A stretch of DNA of 64,000 nucleotides from Globodera rostochiensis (taxonomy: Eukaryota; Nematoda; Chromadorea; Rhabditida; Heteroderidae). Below are positions 11,187 through 22,196 of this stretch, piece after piece. Each line of letters opens with the position of its first letter. Position 1 is the first letter of the stretch. The position numbers and the translations under genes were made by a program. A model generated the notes under the pieces. The model ran no database searches and was not told where the DNA came from. It was given only the letters and a program-made list of their open reading frames with translations. The DNA lies in NCBI GenBank assembly GCA_018350325.1, contig JAEVLN010000001.1, forward strand, positions 5,175,254 through 5,239,253, written 5' to 3'.

Positions 11187-13784
11187 ATGTCTTCATATTC
11201 CCACAACACTAATTATGCGAACAGAAATAAAAACTCTACGAGAAGAAGAACGAGTCGTTCTTCGACACCCGAAGATCGGTCACAGAAAAGCAGGGTTAAA
11301 GAACGTGAGACGCACGACAAAAGGCGCAATAGAGGAAAGCGATCGCGAACATCGTCTATAGAAGAAGAAGAAAAAGAATTCAGCAAAATTCTTGACAGAA
11401 AAAGACTTGAAAAGATTTTGAAGGAGAAAGATGAAAAACGCCGACTCAAAGAGATTGAGACGCCCGACGAGAAAAGAGCCAGACGACTTGCGAAAAAGCT
11501 TCAGAAGGTCATTTTGTTTGTCTAAAGTCAAGAATATATGGATGGCACTCTCGGCATCATTAGGCCAATAACCTCTAATTTATTAAGGAAGAACGAAGAA
11601 GAACCGAAACAATTAACGCATTTCCCGAGGGAATTCCTTATACTGACATGAATAATCCATTCAATGACACAAATTTGACTGAAACGTTCATTTGGAAGAA
11701 GAAATGGGAATCCGAAGGGAAGGGCAATGTTTCCACGAAAAAAGCCGAAAAAGTGTAAGAATAATAATTTTCGGATTTAAACTAATGCCACAAATTGTTC
11801 AGAAATCGTGAAATAATCGCCAAAAACTTCGCGGAAATGGAGCAGTTGAAGCGAAATCGGGAGACCAGAGAAGCCGCAAGGGAAGACATGGAAATGATCG
11901 CGCGTGACCAGGAGAGGCGCCAATGTGACTGGAATCGCACTGAAGACGTTTTCCATCTGAAGCAAGCGAAGTTGCGCTCGTCCATCCGGATAAAAGAGGG
12001 CAGGGCAAAACCAATTGATTTTTTGGCAAGGCGAGTCAATTGCCAATATTAATGGGTGTAATTGGGAGGGGGGGGGGTGTACATGGTAAATAAAAGGTTT
12101 TATTGTTCATTAAAGGTATATTTCCTACGCGGATGAATCGTGCCAAGACGTATTTGAACTGGACAATCCGCTGACTTACTTTCCTAAGGATTCAATCGAC
12201 GACTTTGAGGATCTTATAGCGGACGTTCAGGTGCATGCCTGCCCTCCCCCAACTTAATTAAATTATTCGCAATTGCAGGTTTATCGTGTAATCGATGGGC
12301 AGAAGAACAAGTTTTATTGGGACGATATAGAAACTTTTGCCAAAAACGGACTAAAACGACTGTTAGAGGCTCGAAAACGGTCTACGGACACTGGCACGGT
12401 GCATTTGTCAGTACAAGAAGAAGTGCTTAAAATCTTCAAGGTTCGGTTAATTACTATATTTGCTTGTTCATCTCCGGTTTGCTCTTTGCTCCAGGGAAAA
12501 ACTTATGACGAACTTGAACAGCTCGAGAGTCAAATTGGCGCCAAAATTTCGAACGCAAGTAGAGGGACGGACGTGACGTATTGGGAGTCTCTGCTCGGTT
12601 CGTTAAGGCCGTTCATGGCAAAGCAACGTCTCAAAGAGTTACATGCCAAAATGCTTCAATTGCGTCTGAAGAATATTCGAGAGGAACAGATGAATCAAAA
12701 TGCCAATGATTCCGACGGCGAGGATGAACCCAAAATTGAAGAGAAGAAGGAAGATGCAATTGAGAAGCCAACGATAAGCGATTTTGAGGCGAAAAAGGAA
12801 CAAAAAATGTCTCCGGAAAAGGCGAAATATGACGAAAAGCAAATTCCGCAGGAGGCGGCGACGACGACAATTCCTTTCGCTATTCAGGAGTTTTTCGAGG
12901 CGGACGATGAACAGAGGGACCAGATGTATCAGTAAGTACAACAATATAATTGACATTTCATTTCTTTCATCAAAACCCTTTTTAGGCAAGTTGAGGCCAA
13001 CAACTCGCTGGAACATTTTACCACAGTCCTTTATGAATGTGGCCGTTATAGTCCTGCATTCGGAAGCAAATCACAGACAATGCCTGGCATAGAAATTCTG
13101 GACGTGGCGGAGGATGTCAAAAAGCTGGATGGAAGCCGTTTAACACGCCACAAAAAAGAGGGGACCGAAGAATTGACGGTGTTTTTATTGTTCATGGCGT
13201 GTAACCATTTTTCGTTTAAGGCCAAGGACCAAAGAATGATGGAAATAGCAAAGCAAGGAATGAACCAAGACGAGGCCGTATTTTCCGTTGAGGAAAAACT
13301 TGACAAACAAAATTTCCTTTGGTCTGACAAATATCGACCCAGGAAGCCCCGCTACTTCAATAGGGTTGGTTTTTGCTCGGTTTACTCTAATTACCTCCGG
13401 ACTTTCTAAAGGTACACACCGGATTTGACTGGAACAAGTACAACCAAACTCACTACGATATTGACAACCCGCCTCCCAAAATTGTACAAGGATACCGATT
13501 TAATGTACCTTTAATCTCACAACTTGACCCAAACTTTGTTTTTACAGATTTTCTACCCGGATTTGTTGGATTCGACACAGACACCAACATTCACTCTCAT
13601 CAAATGCGATGTCCCAGACTTTTCCATTCTCCGGTTCTGCGCGGGGCCACCCTATGAAGACATTGCCTTCAAAATTGTGAACAGAGAATGGGAAGTCAAT
13701 TATAAGCACGGATACAAATGCCAGTTTCAGAACGGAATTTTCCAACTTTGGTTCTTTTTCAAACGATACCGATATCGGCGTTAA
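11187..13784 (+). CDS. cacn-1: Cactin (spliceosome-associated protein)
   Basis: Exons: 11187-11507, 11588-11754, 11803-12030, 12116-12230, 12279-12440, 12495-12931, 12986-13364, 13412-13504, 13548-13784. The N-terminus is Arg/Ser/Lys/Glu-rich. The middle cactin domain includes KPIDFLARYISYADES and TYWESLLGSL. The C-terminal CactinC domain is near-canonical: KYRPRKPRYFNRVHTGF, NPPPKIVQGY, AGPPYEDIAFKIVNREWE and a C-terminus of FKRYRYRR. Cactin is a nuclear factor needed for accurate pre-mRNA splicing. The chosen ATG lies 20 nt after an AATTTAG acceptor-like site. The third intron (12031-12115) begins with GC (AAG|GCGAGT) and its use is required to keep LAR-YISYAD in frame. The stop is 136 nt before the ALG3 start. 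Confidence 0.96.
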
Positions 13785-13920
13785 TGCGTTGTTTTACCGT
13801 TTGCATTTTGATTTGATAAATATTTCTTTTTTGCACGAATTGGTTTTTCTGTTTTAATTAGTGAAAATTGTTTGAAATACTTTATGGGCATTGATTCCGT
13901 TTGATTCTTTCTTTTTTTAG

Positions 13921-15882
13921 ATGGACGATCAAAGTTTTTTCTCTTTTCCCTTTCGCAACAATTTTGTGCGCAATTTTTTGAATGCATTTTTTAATGTCAA
14001 CACAAAAGGTTTTCTTCTTATGGCCGGTCTTATGTTTTTGTTCGAAATTGCTGCCGTTTTTCAAATCATCCGAAAGGTCCCGTGTCAGTCGTTGCATTGG
14101 TTTCCCCCATTGGCCAATTTCCGAATTTAGACACGGAAATTGACTGGGCCACGTACATGCAACACGTTGAAGTTTACGAAAATGGACAAAGAAATTACAC
14201 GGAAATTCGGGGGGACACGGGGCCCATTGTGTAAGTCCAAATTTGGTCCTGACAGTCAGGGGTAAAAAGCGATTGTTTCTTTGGTTATCCCGCCGGACAC
14301 CTCCACATTTACCGGTTGTTCTACCATCTGACCGACCATGGGAAGAATATTCGATGTGCCCAATACATCTTCGGCGTTGTGTATTTGGCCAACCTTTTGT
14401 TGGTTTTCCGTCTTTACTTTCACAGCGGAAAGGTTGGCGGAGGGGGGGGGTCCGTTTTTGGGCACTTATTTAATTGGGGGAACTGTTCAGATTCCTCCGT
14501 TTGTGCTGCCATTGGTGTGCCTCACTTCTTATCGAGTCCACTCAATTTTCGTTTTGCGACTTTTCAACGACCCAATTGCTATGCTTTTTTTCTTCGTGTC
14601 GCTGAACTTGTTCATCTCGCGTTGTTGGCTCTTCGGCTGTGTGTTCTTCAGGTTTACTTTATTTTGGAAGGATTCCCTCGAAAATACAGCAATTTTTTGT
14701 TAAGTTTTGCCGTCGCGGTCAAAATGAACATTTTGCTGTTTGCGCCCGCTCTTTTTTTGGTGCTTCTCCTCAGCAACGGCTTCATTGAAACCTTTTGGCT
14801 TTTGGCCATTGCTGCGTTGATTCAGGCAACCAAAAATTAGCAAAAAAAGATGTGATTTGTCGAAATTTGATTGTTTTTGAGGTGCTCGTGGCCTTGGAAT
14901 TTCTCTCTTTCGACTGCGTTGCCTATTTGAGTAGAGCTTTTGAATTGAGTCGGGTGTTTCTGTTCGAATGGACGGTCAATTGGCGCTTTATTCCCGAGGC
15001 CGTTTTTGTCGATCGCCGTTTTCACATTGCCCTTTTGGCCGCCCATCTCTCTCTTTTGGCTGTATTTGCCCTCAAATTTTGGTTTCGGTGGGTTTATTCC
15101 GTATTTATATGGCATAATTTCTCCGTGATTTTTAAAGAAGTAGCGGAGGTTTGTTCAATTCGTTGCGGAAATTGCTTTTTGGTGTGCGGCTTCGTCTCGA
15201 TGCTCATGGTAATGTAAATGTTCTGCTTCGGCCAGAAGGTCCAGTTTTAGACATTCTCTTCGCCCTTTTCTCTTCCAATTTGGTCGGGATGGCTTTTGCT
15301 CGCTCTCTCCACTACCAGTTCTATTGCTGGTACTATCATTCAATACCGTACCTTCTTTTCTCCCCTCTCTATTCGCCAAACAATCAAATCGCCCACATTC
15401 GAGACGGGTAAAATGGATTTTTGCCTAATCGTTTGTAAGCGATTCATAAACCAATTTTAGGAAAAAGTTGACGTTTTCTTCTAAACAAATTGCTGTCAGG
15501 TAAAATTGACTTTAAATTATTGGCCGTGAGGGCGTACGGATCAAATCCAGACCGGTCCAATTAACCGATTCCGACATTCATTCCAATGTTCTCAAAGAGA
15601 TGGACTTACTTCTAAGCTAAAGCTTTGCGTTTGGACTGTCCTAGAATGATGAAATTTTAGAAAAATCCCGGGTCTGCTGGATTCGGTCCGGTTGCCGTCT
15701 CGAGACTTATTCAGAAGCTCGTTTTAAACAGATTAGCGATAATGTTGGGAATTGAATTCTGTTGGAATGTGTTCCCGTCCACCTCCGCCAGTTCCCTCCT
15801 CCTGCACGCCCTTCACGCTTCCGTGATTGTTTTGTCTTGCAGAAGTCCAACTTCCGCCCATTCGCCGTTGAAGAGGGGATGA
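13921..15882 (+). CDS. ALG3: ALG3, dolichyl-P-Man:Man5GlcNAc2-PP-dolichol alpha-1,3-mannosyltransferase
   Basis: ER membrane glycosyltransferase that adds the first lumenal mannose to the N-glycan precursor. The ATG directly follows a poly-T TTTAG acceptor. Exons read: 13921-14083, 14131-14230, about 14285-14432, 14491-14651, 14705-14825, 14882-15087, 15141-about 15407, 15715-15882. Family motifs: [96 protein letters not shown]. Intron 14826-14881 starts with GC. The intron after GDTGPIV has no AG giving the conserved YPAG join; a GG at 14283-14284 gives it exactly, while the nearest AG would insert five residues. The junction into the last exon is the least certain. AATAAA occurs near 15969. 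Confidence 0.94.
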
Positions 15883-16071
15883 ACTAAACTGTCTCTTGCA
15901 CGAATATTTATTTCTAAATTGTTATTTTAACATAATGGCTCTTCATTTTTTTCGGCATTTCATTTCATTAATAAATCTGTCAAAATTTGTTTAATTTGTC
16001 ATTTGTCTCTGTTGCGGCAGTTCTTATTGATAATTGAGTTTAGTTTTGTCAGTTATTTTGGAACTCCAGAC

Positions 16072-17732
16072 ATGACAATATTATCCAACAGATGCAGCGT
16101 TTTGAACCAAGTCCGGAAGAGACTATTTAAGTCGTTTCTGAGTGGACATACTTTGCCGCCTGATACAAAGGTAGATTTGACACTTAAGGGCTTATCGATA
16201 ATCAAAAAATGCTTTTTTTGCATTAAATGGGTCAAGTGCCTCTATAATGTTGGGTAAAGATTCCGTCTTGGGACCTCCGACCATTGAAAGGTTGTGCAAA
16301 TGACCCTCCCCCTCCCCCAGGTCTTCGACAGAGAGACGAAGCGAAGGCAACGGAATTGGGCGGCTGTTCAAAGCGAATTCGACCAATGCAAATTCGTCAG
16401 GGATGAGGTAACGTGAAAATTCAAAGGCTTTCTGATTGGTAGTCTTTCAGTTTGGCTACAGAATCGCCGATAAAGGTACCGTGTCAACATTTTCACTAAA
16501 TTTTTCTCGGTCTAAAATCTAATTTGTAAGTGTTCGACATAATTCGGCCAAATCCGGTGGTCATTGAACTCGGCTGTGCAATGGGACACATTGGGTGGGT
16601 TGCCCTGGCTGATCCGATGGATCATCCGTCACCAATTGCTCAATAAAGGCCTCATCTGATAGGCGAAAACGTGGGCTGTTACGTGCAATGTGACATGAGT
16701 GAAACGATGGTGGGGATGAGCGGAAACGCTTCGGACCGCGAGGTAATCAATCACTTCCTCCGTCCTCAGTATTATGAGCTGTTAGCATAACCTTTCGAAC
16801 TTCAATTCGTATATGAAACAGACGAATAAAATTAGTTTTATTCGCTTGGAACAGCAAAAAGCTATTTTCTGTTGCCCATCTTGAATAGGAATCTGATGCT
16901 TTTGAAACTTTCTTCAGTTTCCAACGCTTTCCATGGTTGCGGACGAGGAGTCCGTGCCGTTCCGGCCCCAGTGTTGCGATCTCGTCCTGAGCGGTCTGTC
17001 CGCCCATTGGATCAACGACCTCCCCGGATGGTTTCGGCGTTGTTTCCGCATACTTCGCCCCGACGGTGCATTCATCGGCGGACTTTTGGCCGGCGAAACC
17101 ATTAGCGAACTGCGCATTTCGTTGCAATTGGCAGAGAACGAAAGATTGGGCGGAATTGGCGCGCACATTTCGCCGTTTGTGCAGCCACAGGACATTGTCG
17201 GAATGATGACAGGGGCCGGCTTCACTCTCACGACCATTGACGTGGACGAAGTGACGGTTTGTCGGTGCCTTTTGGTTCTGTTAAAGTCTTCTAATGGACG
17301 GATTTGTCCGTTGGCGCTTTGTTCAAACCGTTACTTTACATTTCTATTTGGGTCTTCAGATTTTCTTTTTCAGATTGAATATCCGAACATGTTCGCGCTG
17401 ATGTACGACCTCCAACTGATGGCCGAATCGAATGCCGCCTTCAATCGCTCGCCAACTTTGAAAAGGGACATTTTGGTGGCGGCCGACAGCATTTACAAGA
17501 CAATGTTTGGGGAGGAAAATCGGTGAACATGTGCGCGCATAAGACAGTCTTTCTTAATTCCACAATTTTCAGTTATCCAGCAACATTCCAAATGATTAGT
17601 TTTATTGGATGGAAGCCTGGACCGGAAACGAAGGCGAAAGTTGCCAGGAGAGGCTCTCAGAATGTTTCGTTGAAAGACCTTCCGGGCATAATTGAGACGG
17701 AATCGAAAGTTGACCAAAACATCAACAAATAA
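16072..17732 (+). CDS. NDUFAF5: NDUFAF5, complex I assembly factor (SAM-dependent fold)
   Basis: Mitochondrial protein of the class I methyltransferase fold; the human protein hydroxylates an arginine of NDUFS7 during complex I assembly. Exons: 16072-16170 (basic, presequence-like), 16321-16407, 16451-16475 (25 nt microexon), 16531-16594, 16649-16742, 16918-17256, 17374-17522, 17573-17732. Motifs: VFDRETKRRQRNWAA, RIADKVFDIIRPNPVVIELG (SAM-binding motif I, here GCAMGHIG), SMVADEESVPF, LSGLSAHWINDLPGW, GAHISPFVQPQDI, NYP-type YPNMFALMYDLQ and MISFIGWK. Length and order match the family. It starts 189 nt after ALG3 on the same strand. Confidence 0.95.
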
Positions 17733-18505
17733 CGAATACCATTTTATTTTATCTTTAACGGTGGTCGATAGACAGACGGTCAATGGATCGATTTTCCCCC
17801 AATCCGTCCTTTTCTTTTCATAAATGATGAGTTTGTTTTTATATTTTTCCGATCATTTTTCATCTTTTGTATACATTTGTGGTTCTCACATTGAAGCAAT
17901 ACATTTTATTTACGAATACATTTTGGCCCCATTGAAGAAAGGACAAAACCAAAATGCCCTTAAGGAGAGCTTTATTCGACCTCAACGGAGCTGCGCGAAT
18001 CGGTCATTCCAATTGGGTTGCCTCGTCACGCTTAAGGAATGTGAGTTCCTTTTAAATTCCCCCCCGGGGGGGGGGGGGGGTGGCGGTCTCTCTTTGATCG
18101 CATTGCGTGGCGGATGCAAAGTGCGATTAGCGCTTTCCTTGTTTGGGGGCTTCTTTTGCTTGCTTAGTTAGCCGCGTTACCATCCAAATTTTATCTAAAA
18201 GGAGGCGGGGAGAGAACCGGTTGGGGAATTTCCCGAGTTAATTCGTCCCTCTCGGAAAGGCGCCATCGGGAAACGATGCATTCTTTTTTATGGGAACTTC
18301 TAATCAATCATTTAGCAGTTGGGTGGGGTGGGGGGAGTTAAAGACGAAGTGTTGTTTGACATTGAAATGAAAAAAAGACTCATGGCTAGGTCTTCCAATG
18401 ATTTGCCTGCCCCCGGGGGGCGTATGACTGCCGAGTTGTTTTATTTTGTTCCATTTTATATCTCATTAATATTGGGGACACTTTCAGCTCATTAATATCG
18501 GTGGG
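17733..18505. other. Intergenic, with a C/G palindromic tract
   Basis: No coding exon is recognised. A CCCCC run directly abuts a run of about 15 G at 18060-18080, and a shorter C5/G6 junction sits at 18411-18420. A GGACACTTTCAG acceptor-like site lies 18 nt before the SHMT ATG. Confidence 0.6.
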
Positions 18506-20682
18506 ATGGCCAGCAATGGATATTCGACCGGGTGCAGGAATGGCATCATTGCAAAGGCATTTTTGAAGGAGCCAATCTTTTCGGTCGATCCGGAAATGTT
18601 TGGTCTTCTGAAGAAAGAGAAGGCCCGTCAGTGTTCCGGCATCCATTTGATCGCCAGCGAAAATTTTACAAGTCGGGCGGTTGGTGACGCGCTCAGCTCT
18701 TGTCTCTCCAACAAATACTCGGAGGGATACCCCGGGACCAGGTCAATCGGAATTCGTTATAAGCACACACAAAATGTTTTTATTTTATTTTATTGTCCAG
18801 GTATTACGCTGGAAACGAATACATCGACCAGGTCGAGCTGTTGTGCCAGAAGAGAGCTCTTAAGCTGTTCGGCTTGGACTCGGAGGAATGGGGAGTGAAT
18901 GTGCAGGTGCCACTGCCTGCTCACCTTCTTCGAGACGTTTATTGTCCTTTTATTTGCAGGCCCATTCCGGCTCTCCAGCCAATTTGGCTGTGTATACGGC
19001 GGTTGTGGAGCCGCACGGACGGATCATGGGCTTGCATTTGTCCGACGGAGGGCATTTAACGCACGGGTGAAATTTGTTGAAGGGTCTTTTGCTTAATGTT
19101 AAGCATCTCGTTCGTTCAGCTTCTACTCTCCCGCCAAGAAAGTATCGGCCACTTCACTTTTCTTTGAGTCGCTTCCCTACCGCGTCGACCCCGAGAGCGG
19201 CCTGATCGACTACGATCAGTTGGAGCGGAATGCATTGCTCTTCCGACCGAAAGTCATAGTCGCCGGTGTGTTGCTGCCCCCCCCCCCCACTGAAAGTACC
19301 CCCCTTTTGTCGTCGTAGGCATTAGCTGCTACACCCGCTGGCTTGACTATGCCCGTTTTCGCTCAATTGCCGACAAATGCGGCGCCTTCCTTATGGCCGA
19401 CATGGCGCACATTGCCGGGATGGTCGCCGGAGGGGTGTGCCCGTCGCCGTTCCAATATGCCGACATTGTCACCACAACGACGCATAAGACGTAAATGAGT
19501 TCATTTAACGGTTTGTTTGCTGGAAGTGAAATGTTTTTGTTTTTTAGTCTCCGAGGGCCCCGTGGCGCTTTGATTTTTTATCGCAAAGGTTTTTTTGCTA
19601 ATAGATTTGTTACATATTAATGATCTTAAAAGGAGTTCGTTCCGTAAATGCAAAGGGCGAAAAGATTTTGTACGATTTTGACGCGAAAATCAATGCGGCC
19701 GTCTTTCCGGGCCTGCAGGGAGGGCCGCACAACCATTCGATCGCCGGTAGGCATGTCCAAATGTTTGGGGGAGGACATCCGTTCAATTAATTTAGCGATT
19801 GCCGTCGCGTTAAAACAATGCAGCAGCACGGAATTCGAGCAGTACGCTAATCAAATTGTGCGAAATGCGAAGGCGCTCGCCGACGCGCTTATCGACAAGG
19901 GATACCGTCTTGCCACTGGTAAGCAGAGACCGTCGGGATCCCGCAGGATTGAACTCGGAATCTCGATTGAGTCCCTTTTTTGAACTGCTCGAGAACCGGG
20001 ACTTGTTAGGGATCTCGAACTTGATGACCGCCCTTTTTGCGGGATTCAAAATGCCTTTGATCTTACTCGAAAATCCGATATTTTAAACAAAGTGAAATTG
20101 TTTTTAATTTAATTATTTTTATTTATGGTAGTGTTTTCCAGAATTTTTTGAGACTTTTATGGGTTTGAGAAGAATAGACTTAAATAGTTGTGTTATTTCA
20201 GGTGGAACCGACAACCACCTTTGTCTTCTCGACCTCCGTCCAAATGGGTTGGATGCAGCGCGTGTTGAGACTGTTCTTGACATGGCGAACATTGTCACCA
20301 ACAAAAACACGTGCCCTGGCAAGTATTTCTTCGGAATATAATCTGATCGCTTCCCTCAGGGGACAAAAGCGCACTTCGCCCCGGCGGAATTCGTCTCGGA
20401 ACTCCGGCAATGACTTCCCGGGGACTTCTCGAAGCGGACTTTTTGGCCGTTGCTGAGTTCATTCACCGAGGCATTTTCATAAATTATTTTTAAGGAAATG
20501 GCTTAATTTTTTTAGCCATCGAAATATACCGCAAATACGAAAAATCCATTGGCAAAACGGCGAAGGACTTCAAAGAGTTTACAAAGACGGATGCAAAGTT
20601 CCGCGAGGAAATTGGACAGTTGGCTGAAGACGTCACTGAATTTGCCAACAAATTTGACATGCCGGGCAACGACGAATTTTGA
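18506..20682 (+). CDS. SHMT: Serine hydroxymethyltransferase
   Basis: PLP enzyme that interconverts serine plus THF with glycine plus 5,10-methylene-THF. Exons: 18506-18741, 18801-18906, 18960-19066, 19120-19265, 19319-19490, 19548-19588, 19633-19745, 19796-19918, 20202-20318, 20360-20470, 20516-20682. Motifs: [74 protein letters not shown] (PLP lysine codon 19486-19488), [33 protein letters not shown] and TSRGL. No mitochondrial presequence is obvious, so a cytosolic form is likeliest. Two introns, 20319-20359 (GCAAGT) and 20471-20515 (GCATTT), have GC donors; both are fixed by strict conservation on each side. C. elegans has one SHMT gene, mel-32. Confidence 0.97.
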
Positions 20683-20951
20683 AGATTTTGGAGGTTGATC
20701 CTATGCCTGCCTTCCTAAACTTTTTTGTATTCCATAAATATTGTATTATTTTCGTAGACTTCTTTCAATTCATTCACTTCTAATGCCGGCATTCCGCCTT
20801 CATTTATTTATTATTTCCATAAATCCTTCATATTATTATATTATGCAAAGCGTCTTGTTTAAAACTCGTTCCGTAACAATTCGCAGCTGAAGCTTCTTGA
20901 AATTTCTTAATAATAATTAACGCTTCTTTTGAAGCGTCTTTTTTTGGCACA

Positions 20952-22181
20952 ATGTCCGTCCCGTGGAAGAGGGCTTCCAGCGTCATTTTGCGTATGTTCT
21001 GTCCACCGCCGTTTCCCCTCTCCCCGTCCCTCTCTTTCGGTCAACTCCCATTCCCGTCACGTTTTGATGCTTCGTCGCGGGCCCGGTGCCAAATTCATGC
21101 CCAATTCATTGGTCTTTCCCGGTGGCGTTCTCGATGAGTCGGACTTGCGCTTTCCCAGAGAAAAAACCGATTTCGCCGAGGGGGAAGTTTGTGGCGAACG
21201 ATCGCCCATTCGTTTGGGGTTGGACGACGACTTGGCACTTCGAGTCTGTGCCATTAGGGAATTGTTCGAGGAGGGCGGACTGTTGCCTGTGGTGGAAGGG
21301 GACAAACCTTTCTTGGCAAACGCCGAGGGGGACGTCCATTTGGCCGAATGGAGGAGAAAGGCACGACTTCTTTGGCAATTTCGTAAAAACAGACAGGCTG
21401 AACTCTTTTCCGCCCATTGTCAGATAATGGCGGAGCCCGAATCGTTCGTCCAATTGTTTCACAATCGCTTCAGAATGAACGTTTCCTCCCTCATCCCGTG
21501 GTCGAATTGGCTAACGCCTTTGGCCTCGCGTTCCGTCCCAAGGCAAGAAACTTAAATCAAATCAAATCAAATTAAAGCAAATGTTTATTTTGACGGTTTG
21601 ACACCGCCTTTTTCCTACTTCCATTGGCCACGCCGAAACAGCCAAAAGTTGGCCATTGCACCAAAGAAATGACTGAAGCAAATTGGGCGGAGCCGTCGGG
21701 GACAATCCGAAGAAATGCCCAAAGTGAGAGAGAAAGAGAGAGCATTCCTTAACCAATTATTGCTAATTTGTAAGGTGAAGTTAGCCTCCCACCGCCACAA
21801 TTCTACGAGCTGTTACGAATACAACGTTTAAAATGCGTCCAAAACGACAAAATCCAAAATATGATCGACCCGCGAAGGATAACGCCCCACATTTTTCGGT
21901 CCATCGAAGGTCCGGGTTCGAATGTGCATGTACTTCCTGGAGACCATTTGTACGACGAGACCAATCCCGACTTTACTCCGCCGACATTTGGACACGGGAA
22001 TGAGCTGAACCCGCCCTATCCCGAGGACAGAACCAAGCCAATCCATAGAATAATTTTTTATTCAGAGCAAAAACCTTTACAATATCACAAACTGAAACTG
22101 TTTGTGCGCAATTTCGATAGTTCAAGTAAAAAACCCCATCTTTTTCACACTAACGATTCAAGTGTTAATACTGCCAAATAA
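20952..22181 (+). CDS. NUDT19: NUDT19-type nudix hydrolase
   Basis: Human NUDT19 hydrolyses CoA and acyl-CoA in peroxisomes. Pieces read: 20952-20991 (MSVPWKRASSVIL), 21041-21542 (HVLMLRRGPGAKFMPN, SLVFPGGVLDESD, then a nudix box CAIRELFEEGGLL), about 21596-21723 (RFDTAFFLLPL) and 21775-22181 (EVSLPPPQFYELLR, HVLPGDHLYDE). The nudix box is split by a long insertion, as in NUDT19. Two introns are odd: 20992-21040 contains no AG and gives the right frame only with a GG end, and the 21543 intron has a good GCAAGA donor but an in-frame TGA with no AG between it and RFDTAFF. Either unusual splicing, sequence error or decay could explain this. The long frame upstream begins with TTG, so 20952 is the best ATG. 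The C-terminus (VNTAK) is not a canonical peroxisomal signal. Confidence 0.85.
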
Positions 22182-22196
22182 ATATCATCAACGAGA

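Noticed and set aside
20929..21555. Reading NUDT19 as an intronless frame from 20929.
   Set aside because: That frame opens with TTG, not ATG, and the real ATG at 20952 is in another frame whose peptide matches the family N-terminus.
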